Below, in pieces: positions 44,853 through 52,723 of a DNA stretch of 64,000 bases (positions within the stretch are counted from its first letter, which is position 1; each line of letters starts with the position of its first letter). The notes beneath the pieces were generated by a model that was given only the letters and a program-made list of their open reading frames with translations, had not been told where the DNA came from and ran no database searches. Origin of the DNA: Mucilaginibacter oryzae (lineage in GTDB: Bacteria; Bacteroidota; Bacteroidia; Sphingobacteriales; Sphingobacteriaceae); the NCBI RefSeq assembly GCF_003148845.1, contig NZ_QGHA01000001.1, forward strand, positions 930,001 to 994,000, written 5' to 3'. Both the position numbers and the translations under genes were made by a program.

Positions 44853-46568
44853 TTATTTCAATGAAAAATGTTCGGCAATTGGCCCTAATGCTAACGCCGG
44901 GAAGAATGATAGCGCCGCAATGATCACGATCACAGCGAAGATCATCACCCCAAAAGTTGAGGTATCGCTCTTTAATGTACCTGCCGATTCCGGGATATAT
45001 TTTTTATTGGCCAACAACCCGGCAATTGCCAGCGGACCGATGATTGGCAGGAACCTTCCCAGGATCATCACAATACCGGTAGTGTAATTCCAGAAAATAT
45101 TGCCATCGCCTAAACCTTCAAACCCTGAACCGTTATTGGCAGCCGATGAGGTGTACTCGTACAACATTTCAGAGAAACCGTGCGTACCGGGGTTATTTAA
45201 CCAGGCCGATGGTTTAACTGCCCAATCGGCACCGGCTACGTTCACTACATAGTAGGATGATATGGCCAAACCCACCAGGATAATAAAAGGGTGCAGCAGG
45301 GCAATCAGCGAGGCGATCTTCATCTCGCGGGCTTCAATTTTACGGCCTAAAAACTCAGGCGTACGGCCTACCATCAGGCCGGATATAAATACCGCTACTA
45401 TGATAAAGATGTAGAAGTTGAGGAAACCAACCCCACAGCCCCCGTAAAAGCAGTTAATCATCATACCGAGCATCATCATGGTGCCCGAAACCGGCATGGC
45501 GCTATCATGCATAGAGTTTACCGAACCGGTAGAAATAATGGTGGTCATGATGCTCCAGTAAGCTGAGTTAGCCGGGCCAAACCTTACCTCCTTGCCTTCC
45601 ATGGCGCCGGTAGGCTGACTGATGCCCATTTTAGCAATGGCAGGGTTACCATTCAGTTCGGCATTCATGGTTGGAATGAGTAGCATGAGCATACCCAGTG
45701 TCATCACACCGAATATTACGTAAGAGAATTTCTTTTTATTGAGATAGAAACCTAAAGCAAACACAAGGGCGATTGGGATAGCAACCTGCGCAACCAGTTC
45801 AACCGTATTAGTTAAATAGTTAGGGTTTTCGATTGGATGGGCGGAGTTAGCGCCGAACCAGCCGCCACCGTTAGTACCTAAGTGTTTAATGGCTACCAAG
45901 GCAGCAACCGGCCCGCGGGATACGTGGACGGTATCGCCCTGCATGCTAATAAAGGTATCTTTACCGGCGTAGCTGGTGGTCATGCCGTTAAAGGCGAAGA
46001 TCACGGCTATTACAAAGGAGAAAGGTAATAATATGCGGGTTATTGATTTTACAAAGTATTCCCAAAAGTTACCCAGCTTATCGGTAACCTTATCTTTCAT
46101 GGCCCTGAACACCACTACCAGCGCGGCAATACCTGTAGCGGCTGATACAAAGTGCAGGAACATAAACACAAAGTGTTGTGTAAAATAGGTAGCGCCGCTT
46201 TCGCCCGAGTAGTGTTGCAGGTTACAGTTAACCAAAAAGCTAATGGCTGTATTAAAAGCGGTATCTGCCGATTGGCCGGGGTTACCATCGGGATTGAGTG
46301 GCAAATGGCCTTGTGCCATGAGGCATACAAAGGCGTAAATGAGCCATACACTATTAATAGTAAGCAAGGCCAGCAGGTGCTGCTTCCAGTTCATTTCGCG
46401 CTTTGGATCAATACCGCTGAAACGGAAAATAAGGCGATCAAGCGGGGCCATAAAATCGAGCCAGGTTTTCTCGCCCTTAAATACCTTAGCTATATAGCGG
46501 CCAAGGGGAATGGCGATAGCTAAGGTGAGCAGGTAGGTGAAAATTACACCCGTTAATTCAGTGTTCAT
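44853..46568 (-). CDS. kdpA: K+-transporting ATPase subunit A
   Basis: 571 residues with ten or so membrane helices. It is the K+-selective channel-like subunit. Selectivity-filter signatures are visible: NCNLQHYSG (first), LGTNGGGWFGANSAHP (second), and FYGGCGVGFLNFY (third), plus SAANNGSGFEGLG (fourth). Its start lies nine bases from the kdpF stop. Confidence 0.97.
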   Translation of the reverse strand: MNTELTGVIFTYLLTLAIAIPLGRYIAKVFKGEKTWLDFMAPLDRLIFRFSGIDPKREMNWKQHLLALLTINSVWLIYAFVCLMAQGHLPLNPDGNPGQSADTAFNTAISFLVNCNLQHYSGESGATYFTQHFVFMFLHFVSAATGIAALVVVFRAMKDKVTDKLGNFWEYFVKSITRILLPFSFVIAVIFAFNGMTTSYAGKDTFISMQGDTVHVSRGPVAALVAIKHLGTNGGGWFGANSAHPIENPNYLTNTVELVAQVAIPIALVFALGFYLNKKKFSYVIFGVMTLGMLMLLIPTMNAELNGNPAIAKMGISQPTGAMEGKEVRFGPANSAYWSIMTTIISTGSVNSMHDSAMPVSGTMMMLGMMINCFYGGCGVGFLNFYIFIIVAVFISGLMVGRTPEFLGRKIEAREMKIASLIALLHPFIILVGLAISSYYVVNVAGADWAVKPSAWLNNPGTHGFSEMLYEYTSSAANNGSGFEGLGDGNIFWNYTTGIVMILGRFLPIIGPLAIAGLLANKKYIPESAGTLKSDTSTFGVMIFAVIVIIAALSFFPALALGPIAEHFSLK

Positions 46569-46577
46569 AGTTTAATT

Positions 46578-46655
46578 TTAAAAATTTTCGGGTTTGAGGA
46601 GTACGTACACCATGTAAATGAACACGGCTATCGCTACGATGAATAATGCTGCCAT
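46578..46655 (-). CDS. kdpF: K+-transporting ATPase subunit F (25-residue peptide)
   Basis: 25 residues, too short for usual gene callers. One membrane helix is followed by YMVYVLLKPENF, which matches the KdpF pattern (YLxxxLLRPExF). KdpF stabilises the KdpABC complex in the membrane. It sits directly before kdpA, in the standard order, and four bases after the 30-residue ORF. Confidence 0.85.
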   Translation of the reverse strand: MAALFIVAIAVFIYMVYVLLKPENF

Positions 46656-46659
46656 GACG

Positions 46660-46752
46660 TTAAATTTTTTCGAAGTAGGTTACCGATTTAAAAAATATCC
46701 AGAATACCGCTACAAATGTGGCCAGGTAAGCGATTGTGAGTAAAGCATCCAT
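46660..46752 (-). CDS. 30-residue single-helix peptide leading the kdp operon
   Basis: ATG at 46750-46752, TAA at 46660-46662. The product is MDALLTIAYLATFVAVFWIF plus a short polar tail with Lys, Tyr and Glu, so it is a one-helix membrane peptide. It is adjacent to kdpF (four-base gap) and directly downstream of a candidate sigma-54 promoter. I do not know a named family; it could be a second KdpF-like peptide. Confidence 0.65.
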   Translation of the reverse strand: MDALLTIAYLATFVAVFWIFFKSVTYFEKI

Positions 46753-46779
46753 TTTTTTTCGTGTTTTTGCAAAGGGCTT

Positions 46780-46795
46780 TGCGAAGGGGATGCCA
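46780..46795 (-). promoter_or_regulatory. Candidate sigma-54 promoter of the kdp operon
   Basis: On the minus strand TGGCATCCCCTTCGCA has the GG and GC doublets exactly 12 positions apart, with only two mismatches to TGGCAC-N5-TTGCA. Transcription would begin about 46770, near 18 bases before the first ATG. A palindrome GCAAAG-GG-CTTTGC (46769-46782) overlaps the -12 region. Upstream 46796-47023 is AT-rich with TGATAG repeats. Confidence 0.5.
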
Positions 46796-46882
46796 AAAAC
46801 GCCTGCTTTAATTTAACTATTTAAAAAACAGGGTTTTATATAGGATTTGATTTACAGATTTGTATTTCGGCAGCGTACCGGA

Positions 46883-46897
46883 CTATCATTTTGATAG
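46883..46897. promoter_or_regulatory. Palindrome CTATCA-TTT-TGATAG upstream of kdp
   Basis: A perfect six-base inverted repeat lies about 100 bases upstream of the sigma-54-like box. TGATAGG recurs at 46935-46941, and GATTATCAAAG lies between. The spacing suits an upstream activator site for a sigma-54-dependent regulator, or an operator of the divergent Nudix gene. No other content is seen in the gap 46753-47023. Confidence 0.4.
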
Positions 46898-47023
46898 GTG
46901 ATTATCAAAGTGGAACCGGTAATTGTCATTTTTTGATAGGATGTAAGTAGCCTATTTAAAATGATAATTTAAAATAGTTAAACTTATTCTTCCGGTAAAC
47001 GCGGTATGCTGTATTTTTAAACC

Positions 47024-47584
47024 ATGTATCACCCGGACCACAACCCCTGGAAAATAACTTCCGAAAAAAATATTTACGATAACCCCTGGATCAATGTTAC
47101 CGAATACCAGGTAATCAACCCATCGGGCAATCCCGGTATTTATGGCAAAGTTCATTATAAAAACCTGGCCATAGGTATTTTACCGCTTGATGATGATTTG
47201 AACACCTACCTGGTAGGCCAGTTCAGGTTTCCCCTTAACCAATACAGCTGGGAAATGCCCGAAGGCGGAGGCCCGGAAGGTACCGATCCCTTAGCATCGG
47301 CCAGGCGTGAACTGCTGGAAGAAACGGGACTGAAAGCCTCGCGATGGACAGAGATCCAACGCCTTCACCTCAGTAATTCGGTAAGCGATGAGCTGAGCAT
47401 TTTATACGTAGCCCGCGGCCTTGAACAGTTTGAGGCCGAACCCGAAGAAACGGAGCAACTCGTCATTAAAAAAGTGCCCTTCGCCGAGATGTACCGCATG
47501 GTTTGCGATGGAGAAATAACCGATGCCATGACCGTAGCCGCGGTTTTGAAAGTGCAGCTGTTGCTAACAGAAAACCGTTTGTAA
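47024..47584 (+). CDS. Nudix hydrolase (ADP-ribose pyrophosphatase-like)
   Basis: 186 residues. The fold is that of ADP-ribose/NDP-sugar pyrophosphatases, with SWEMPEGGGPEGTDPLASAR running into RELLEETGL, the Nudix core. The Glu six residues after the first Gly of the Nudix box is Thr here (GTDP rather than GEDP), but the metal-binding REXXEE is intact. It likely hydrolyses ADP-ribose or a related nucleoside diphosphate. The gene is divergent from kdp. Confidence 0.85.
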   Translation: MYHPDHNPWKITSEKNIYDNPWINVTEYQVINPSGNPGIYGKVHYKNLAIGILPLDDDLNTYLVGQFRFPLNQYSWEMPEGGGPEGTDPLASARRELLEETGLKASRWTEIQRLHLSNSVSDELSILYVARGLEQFEAEPEETEQLVIKKVPFAEMYRMVCDGEITDAMTVAAVLKVQLLLTENRL

Positions 47585-47608
47585 ACTATCGCTTTACTTA
47601 AAAAAACA

Positions 47609-47616
47609 TAACTTTG
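47609..47616 (+). promoter_or_regulatory. Candidate promoter of plsC (-7 box TAACTTTG)
   Basis: TAACTTTG matches TAnnTTTG; the box ends seven bases before the plsC ATG, so the transcript would have almost no leader. No -33 element was identified. Confidence 0.4.
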
Positions 47617-47623
47617 CCGCCTG

Positions 47624-48355
47624 ATGAAAAAGTTATTAGGCTATATCCTGTCGCCCTTTGCTATAATCGCGTTTTTTTTGGTGCTGATTGTTTTTCAGCC
47701 TATACAGTGGGTTAGTTTCCGTTTTTTTGGGTACGCCGCGCACAAACGGGTGGTTGATATATTAAACCTTTGCCTGTTCCGTACATTTTATATTACCGGC
47801 GATACGGTAACTTTTATCAATAATCAAAATCTCCCAACGGGCAGGCCCATGATATTTATAGCAAATCATCAAAGCCTGCTGGATATCCCGCCCCTGATTT
47901 ATTACCTGCGTAAATACCATGCTAAATTTATCTCGAAGGTGGAGTTAACTAAAGGCATTCCTTCTATCAGCTATAACCTGAGGCATGGTGGTGGCGCCAA
48001 TATCGACAGGAAAGATCCCCGGCAGTCGATGACTGAAATGATGAAACTTGGCGATCGGATGAAAGCCAATAACTGGTCGGCGGTGATATTTCCGGAAGGT
48101 ACGCGGTCAAAAGATGGTGTTGTGCGTACATTCCAGTCGGCAGGGATAGCCATGCTGCTTAAAAAGTGTCCTGAAGCCTTACTGGTGCCTATCGCCATCG
48201 AAAACAGCTGGAAGGTTGTACGCTACGGCATTTACCCGCTTGATACCTTTGTGCCGATGAAATGGACTGTACTCGAACCGATTGAACCCGGAAAAACACC
48301 GGTTGCAGAGCTTGTGCTGGAGGCCGAAAACAGGATCAAAGCCGCGCTATCCTGA
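47624..48355 (+). CDS. plsC: 1-acyl-sn-glycerol-3-phosphate acyltransferase
   Basis: 243 residues with an N-terminal membrane helix (about 8-28). The acyltransferase motifs are ANHQSLLDIPP (HX4D variant NHQSLLD, about 83-90), RKDPRQSM and FPEGTRSKDG. It transfers the second acyl chain in phospholipid synthesis at the inner membrane. A terminator overlaps its stop. Confidence 0.9.
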   Translation: MKKLLGYILSPFAIIAFFLVLIVFQPIQWVSFRFFGYAAHKRVVDILNLCLFRTFYITGDTVTFINNQNLPTGRPMIFIANHQSLLDIPPLIYYLRKYHAKFISKVELTKGIPSISYNLRHGGGANIDRKDPRQSMTEMMKLGDRMKANNWSAVIFPEGTRSKDGVVRTFQSAGIAMLLKKCPEALLVPIAIENSWKVVRYGIYPLDTFVPMKWTVLEPIEPGKTPVAELVLEAENRIKAALS

Positions 48356-48382
48356 TTTTCAGATTTCGAAAATAGGATAGCG
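48345..48382. terminator. Terminator between plsC and the convergent cupin gene
   Basis: CGCTATCCT (48345-48353) and AGGATAGCG (48374-48382) pair, with an inner ATTTTC/GAAAAT stem, followed by GATTTTT on the plus strand. The left arm includes the last codons of plsC. Confidence 0.7.
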
Positions 48383-48402
48383 GATTTTTGAACAGCAACT
48401 GC

Positions 48403-48798
48403 TTAACCTTTATAATCCTCCTCAGTAACCTGTTCCAACCAATCCACCGGCGATCCGTTTAATTTTTCCTGGATGGCGATATGGCTCATGGCTGTAGTAT
48501 CAGTTGCGCCATGCCAGTGCTTTTCATCCGGCAAAAAATATACAACGTCGCCCTGGTAAATATTTTGTTTGGCATCGCCCTCCCGTTGCACCCAGCCGGC
48601 ACCGGCAGTAACTATTAATGTTTGGCCAAAGGGATGCGTATGCCAGGCCGTGCGGGCTCCCGGCTCGAAGGTAACTAAGGCCATGGCCACACGCGATGGT
48701 TCTGGAGGGCTGATGAGTGGATCAATACGTACCTGGCCGGTAAAATATTCGGCAGGGCCTTTGGCCGATGGCTGCGAGCCGTTTCTTTTAATTTCCAT
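48403..48798 (-). CDS. Cupin domain protein
   Basis: 131 residues in a single cupin fold. Motif one: [23 protein letters not shown]; motif two: [17 protein letters not shown]. His residues for a metal ion are conserved. Similar proteins are annotated as (R)-mandelonitrile lyase-like or carboxymuconolactone-associated cupins; the exact reaction cannot be fixed. It is convergent with plsC and divergent from the ABM-domain gene. Confidence 0.85.
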   Translation of the reverse strand: MEIKRNGSQPSAKGPAEYFTGQVRIDPLISPPEPSRVAMALVTFEPGARTAWHTHPFGQTLIVTAGAGWVQREGDAKQNIYQGDVVYFLPDEKHWHGATDTTAMSHIAIQEKLNGSPVDWLEQVTEEDYKG

Positions 48799-48956
48799 AT
48801 GTTTTGTGTATGCTATCTTATAAAGTCAAAATTAGTTAACCTGTTTTTATAGTTTTGATGATTTGGCCGTTATCTGTAAAAACGGCAAGCAAAACAGTAG
48901 TTTATATAACAATTATGTGAGTGAGTTTCGGGATATTTGATAGTGGATCAAATACA

Positions 48957-49349
48957 ATGAACATGAAAACATTACTGTTAACCTTAACTGCATTTTTCAT
49001 TATAATCATTTTACAACACAAGGCCTCGGTCCAAACCGGGCGGGTAGTACACATAGCTAAGTTAGAGATTGATCCGGCACAGTTGGATAGTTACACGGCC
49101 GCACTGAAAGAACATATCCAAACCGCCATTAAGGTTGAACCTGGTGTATTAACCCTGCATGCTGTTGCCGATAAAAATAACCCCGCGCACCTTACGGTTT
49201 TTGAAATTTATGCCGATACCGCGGCTTATAAGGCGCATCTGCAATCGCCCCATTTTAAAAAATATAAAACAGGAACCAGGGATATGGTGAAATCGCTTGA
49301 GTTAATTGATGTAGTACCGCTTGCCCTGGCAACCAAAGAAAAATTATAG
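48957..49349 (+). CDS. Exported ABM (antibiotic biosynthesis monooxygenase) domain protein
   Basis: 130 residues from the ATG at 48957 (an upstream GTG would give an unlikely extra 12 residues). Signal peptide MNMKTLLLTLTAFFIIIILQ. The body is an ABM dimeric alpha-beta barrel domain: VVHIAKLEIDPAQLDSYT, EPGVLTLHAVADK, and HLQSPHFKKYKTGT. Such proteins are quinol-type monooxygenases or stress-related; export is somewhat unusual. A 158-base gap with the divergent cupin gene holds the promoters. Confidence 0.8.
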   Translation: MNMKTLLLTLTAFFIIIILQHKASVQTGRVVHIAKLEIDPAQLDSYTAALKEHIQTAIKVEPGVLTLHAVADKNNPAHLTVFEIYADTAAYKAHLQSPHFKKYKTGTRDMVKSLELIDVVPLALATKEKL

Positions 49350-49426
49350 CTACCATCGCAAAACTCCGATCGTCAATCTGTTAATAATCAGCTAAATGTT
49401 AACAAATAAATCACATGTTATTTACG

Positions 49427-49442
49427 TTAGTATGAATACTAA
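49427..49442. promoter_or_regulatory. Palindrome TTAGTAT-GA-ATACTAA upstream of the YkuK-like gene
   Basis: A perfect seven-base inverted repeat with a two-base spacer, 60 bases upstream of the start codon. It has the look of an operator; no regulator gene is adjacent. Confidence 0.4.
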
Positions 49443-49502
49443 TCGCTTATTTTTATAGACCCGTAAAAAAGGTCAATAAAAATTTACCTAAATAACTTTT
49501 AT

Positions 49503-49976
49503 ATGACCTGGAGAAAATTCAGTGGCGAAGTGATCCAATCGCCAATTATGGAGGAGGTTGAAAAGGCAATTGAACGTGAATCTCTTCTTGGTAACAAGCT
49601 TAAAGTATGTATCGGCACCGACTCGCAAGTGAAGGGCTCTGTAACTGATTTTGCTACAGTTATTGTTTTTCTGCGCGAAAAACGCGGCGCTTTCATGTTC
49701 ATCCACCAGGAACGCACCTCGCAAAAAATGAGTATTAAAGAAAGGATGCTGAGCGAAGTGCAAAAATCAATAGACATTGCTTACAAGCTTTGCGATTTAC
49801 TTGACCTGTACGATGTTGACCTGGAGGTGCATGCCGACATTAACACCAACCCGATGTTTAAAAGTAACGCGGCCCTGCACGAGGCTATGGGTTACATCCT
49901 GAGCATGGGCTTTGTGTTTAAAGCTAAACCGGAGGCCTTTGCAAGCTCCTACTGCGCCAACAAAATAGTGCAGTAA
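49503..49976 (+). CDS. RNase H-like YkuK (DUF458) family protein
   Basis: 157 residues, similar in length to Bacillus YkuK. Features of the family are KVCIGTDSQVKG near residue 35, RTSQKMSIKERMLSEVQKSI, DLEVHADINTNP, and the C-terminal KPEAFASSYCANKI. The fold is RNase H-like with acidic residues (Asp of GTDSQ; HAD) in place for metal binding. Substrate and role are not established. Confidence 0.85.
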   Translation: MTWRKFSGEVIQSPIMEEVEKAIERESLLGNKLKVCIGTDSQVKGSVTDFATVIVFLREKRGAFMFIHQERTSQKMSIKERMLSEVQKSIDIAYKLCDLLDLYDVDLEVHADINTNPMFKSNAALHEAMGYILSMGFVFKAKPEAFASSYCANKIVQ

Positions 49977-50003
49977 AATTACAGAAACTAACGGCACCGT
50001 ATC

Positions 50004-50011
50004 TATATTTG
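50004..50011 (+). promoter_or_regulatory. Candidate promoter of the sulfurtransferase gene (-7 box TATATTTG)
   Basis: TATATTTG matches TAnnTTTG; transcription would begin about 50017, giving a leader of roughly 20 bases before the ATG at 50036. A TTG at 50009 would be an alternative start but overlaps this box. Confidence 0.4.
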
Positions 50012-50035
50012 GCATATCACATACCAGATATACCG

Positions 50036-50872
50036 ATGTCGTCATTAATTGAAATCAACGATCCGGCTTTAGCCGCCAGGGATACCATTATTATTGATGC
50101 CCGTGCAGGGCAGGATTCATACCAGCGCTACCTGGCCGGTCACCTTAAAAACGCGATTTACGCCGACCTTGACCGGCACCTTACCACTAAACCGGAAAAT
50201 CCCGCTTACGGCGGCCGTCACCCCTTGCCCAATATACAGGAGTTCGCTGTAACTTTAGGCAACTGGGGGATTAAGCCTACGAGTCGGGTGGTGGTTTATG
50301 ATGATAAATCGGGAGCTTTCGCCGCCTCGCGTTTATGGTGGATGCTGCGGGCTATAGGGCACGAAAATGTGCAGGTACTAAATGGCGGACTTGCGGCTGC
50401 TAAAAATGCCGGGGTCGAGTTAAGCACCGAAACGTATACCGCTGCCCCGGCTGATCCCTACCCTGTAACGCATGAGTATGCAGGTACGGTTAACCTTGAG
50501 GAAGTAGGTGAAGCAGCCCGGGATCCGTTGCGGGTTGTGATAGATGTGCGCGAAACACCACGTTATTTAGGACACACGGAGCCGTTAGATTTGATAGCGG
50601 GCCACATCCCCGGCGCCATAAATTTACCTTATACCAACAACCTGGATGCAGAGGGTAAATATTTATCATCTGAAGAATTGCGCAAAGCTTATGATGCAGC
50701 CATTGGTGATGTAGCTCATAACCAGATAGTGGTTCATTGCGGTTCGGGTGTTACGGCCTGCCATACTTTGTTAGGGTTAGATTATGCGGGTATTACCGGG
50801 CCAAAACTTTATGTTGGGTCATGGAGCGAGTGGTCGAGAAGAGATTTGCCCATCGCGAAGGAAGAGCAATAA
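50036..50872 (+). CDS. sseA: 3-mercaptopyruvate/thiosulfate sulfurtransferase (two rhodanese domains)
   Basis: 278 residues from the ATG at 50036 (MSSLIEINDPAL). Two rhodanese domains are present; the first is inactive, the second has the catalytic Cys235 in HCGSGVTACH. The CGSGVT loop is that of mercaptopyruvate sulfurtransferases such as SseA. The enzyme transfers sulfur from 3-mercaptopyruvate to acceptors such as thiols or cyanide in the cytoplasm. The conserved GHIPGAINLPY precedes the active loop. Confidence 0.9.
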   Translation: MSSLIEINDPALAARDTIIIDARAGQDSYQRYLAGHLKNAIYADLDRHLTTKPENPAYGGRHPLPNIQEFAVTLGNWGIKPTSRVVVYDDKSGAFAASRLWWMLRAIGHENVQVLNGGLAAAKNAGVELSTETYTAAPADPYPVTHEYAGTVNLEEVGEAARDPLRVVIDVRETPRYLGHTEPLDLIAGHIPGAINLPYTNNLDAEGKYLSSEELRKAYDAAIGDVAHNQIVVHCGSGVTACHTLLGLDYAGITGPKLYVGSWSEWSRRDLPIAKEEQ

Positions 50873-50965
50873 AAATATAGTATGCTTTGCCGCCGCCAAT
50901 CCGGAACGCGTTAGTTATATTTATTTGTTGTTGTAACATTCACCTTTCATCCCTGTTAGCCCATC

Positions 50966-51433
50966 ATGAAAACATATTTTTTAAAAACGGAACAAAATAT
51001 TCCTATTACACTTAACGAGGCATGGGATTTTTTTTCATCTCCGTTAAACCTCGCTAAAATCACCCCGCAGGACATGCGCTTTGTGGTAACATCTGATTTT
51101 AACGCTAATACCAAGATGTACGCGGGCATGATCATCACCTACAAAATATCACCGTTACTGGGTATTAAGATGAACTGGATGACCGAGATCACCCATGTGG
51201 AAGATAAAAAGTACTTTGTTGATGAACAACGCTTCGGCCCATATGCGCTTTGGCACCACCAGCACCACTTTAAAGAAATTGAAGGAGGCGTACAGATGAC
51301 CGATTTGCTGCATTACGCCATCCCTTACGGCCCATTTGGTCGGCTGGCAAATGCTTTTTTTGTTAAAGGTAAGGTTGACCAGATATTTGATTATCGCACC
51401 AAAGCCATAGAAAAGATGTTTGGGAAATTATAA
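50966..51433 (+). CDS. SRPBCC (START-like) family protein
   Basis: 155 residues. The pattern ITLNEAWDFFSSPLNLAKIT followed by KMNWMTEITHVEDKKYFVDE and a C-terminal helix with IFDYRTKAIEKMFG is typical of polyketide cyclase/SRPBCC ligand-binding proteins. It forms a hydrophobic pocket; the ligand is unknown. Confidence 0.85.
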   Translation: MKTYFLKTEQNIPITLNEAWDFFSSPLNLAKITPQDMRFVVTSDFNANTKMYAGMIITYKISPLLGIKMNWMTEITHVEDKKYFVDEQRFGPYALWHHQHHFKEIEGGVQMTDLLHYAIPYGPFGRLANAFFVKGKVDQIFDYRTKAIEKMFGKL

Positions 51434-51453
51434 CGTCAGTTTCATTGAAAAAA

Positions 51454-51485
51454 TAATAGCGGTTGTTAAAACTCAACCGCTATTA
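51454..51485. terminator. Bidirectional terminator between SRPBCC and GH18-like genes
   Basis: TAATAGCGGTTG (51454-51465) and CAACCGCTATTA (51474-51485) form a perfect 12-base-pair stem with an eight-base loop, flanked by A-rich sequence on the left that gives a T run on the minus strand. It lies between two convergent genes. Confidence 0.75.
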
Positions 51486-51555
51486 CCAACTATATTTAAA
51501 CCTACAGTTATACGCCACAAACAGTATAACCCGACATCGGGTTTACAACAGCACA

Positions 51556-52404
51556 TTAGCTGTTAAGCCCGATAAACATGCTATCGGCATACTCTTTTAC
51601 CGTGTATTTGTAAGTGTTTTGTTGGGAAACGATCATGCTAAACTCCCATACAAAAGCACCGGAAAGCGTTTTACCGGGCGCTTTAAGCTGCCACTCAGCC
51701 AACTGCTTTAAAGCGTTAGGCGGGCTTAGTTGCCCACCATCCTGGCTTGTACTGGAAATAGCTTCAAAACCCGCGACAACCGGAACGGGCTTGAATGCAT
51801 TCGCCCACTGAACAGGATTGTTGCCGGTACCCCCGGCATAGCATTGCAGGTTAAGCCACGAAAGCTCTCCGTTGTTATCTGTTGTTACAAAGTCGCACCA
51901 CTTTTGCCATGCACTTTGATTATTATAAGGTGCAGCGGTTAGCGCCAGGCTTGCTTTAATTGCAGCCATCGTAACTGTTTGAACAGCCGGGTCCATGGGG
52001 TTCAACCCGCCGGGCTGGCCCCAGTTTTCGCAATCCATATCAATACCCGCAATTCCGTTAGCTTTTAGCCAGGCCATAACGCCGGATAACCCCTCAGCCG
52101 ACATAGCCGCAAGCGTACTGATAGCCGAATTGCTTAGCGATAAGTAAATTCTGTCAGAACCGATATTTGTATTACTTACTAATTCCGTAAGACTTTCCGG
52201 CCATGCAGTGTCGCCTACATAAACCCCATCTGAATTGAACATTACTAAAGGCGGATCATTATAAACAATTTCTCCCTGGTATCCGTTCGGGCCCGAAATA
52301 ATTAATGTGTTTACTTCGGTTTCTGCGTAATCAGGTATACTCTGCAAAACGTTGAGCGATGGATAACAGTCCCTTGTATAAACGGCGATAATTGGATTTG
52401 TCAT
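51556..52404 (-). CDS. GH18-like TIM-barrel protein without signal peptide
   Basis: 282 residues, start MTNPIIAVYTRDCYPSLNVL. The region GIAGIDMDCENWG corresponds to the GH18 catalytic motif DGxDxDxE: the first Asp is Ala, while the Asp residues and the catalytic Glu (about residue 126) remain. RIYLSLSNSAIST, LSWLNLQCYAGG and SGAFVWEFSMI fit strands three, six and eight of a chitinase-type barrel. No signal peptide or membrane helix is seen, which is odd for a chitinase; it may be cytoplasmic, or exported by a non-Sec route. Confidence 0.6.
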   Translation of the reverse strand: MTNPIIAVYTRDCYPSLNVLQSIPDYAETEVNTLIISGPNGYQGEIVYNDPPLVMFNSDGVYVGDTAWPESLTELVSNTNIGSDRIYLSLSNSAISTLAAMSAEGLSGVMAWLKANGIAGIDMDCENWGQPGGLNPMDPAVQTVTMAAIKASLALTAAPYNNQSAWQKWCDFVTTDNNGELSWLNLQCYAGGTGNNPVQWANAFKPVPVVAGFEAISSTSQDGGQLSPPNALKQLAEWQLKAPGKTLSGAFVWEFSMIVSQQNTYKYTVKEYADSMFIGLNS

Positions 52405-52723
52405 ATTTCATCTTTTTGTCCTACTCGTATGGCTTTTCGGGTTTCGCCTCCGTTTTAACCTGCACGGCCAGGTCGTTTTTTTAAGCGCTTTCTGCTCCGC
52501 TAACAAAAGCTTTTGATGTAATAAAGTTGGGGTTTAATAAAGCATCCTGTAAGCGTATAAATACGCAATATTATAAACGGGTATTTATATCTGTTTTTGC
52601 GGAAAGCATAGTTACCGGGCAAAAAATGGAGCTGATATTACAGCGATTAGCTAACAAAATAAATATTGCCGACCAATATGACATCAGCCAATAAATAAAT
52701 TTTCAAATTCCATTACATAAGAT
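52405..52723. other. 319-base intergenic region, possibly remnant coding sequence
   Basis: No complete gene. On the minus strand, short open stretches near 52430-52490 and 52505-52565 read like protein ends (for example DLAVQVKTEAKPEKPYE before a stop, and DALLNPNFITSKAF before a stop) but have no start and are broken by stops. They may be decayed gene pieces or chance. No promoter box is clear. Confidence 0.25.

Noticed and set aside
48921..48956. GTG start for the ABM-domain protein
   Set aside because: The extra residues precede an ordinary signal peptide that begins at the ATG at 48957.
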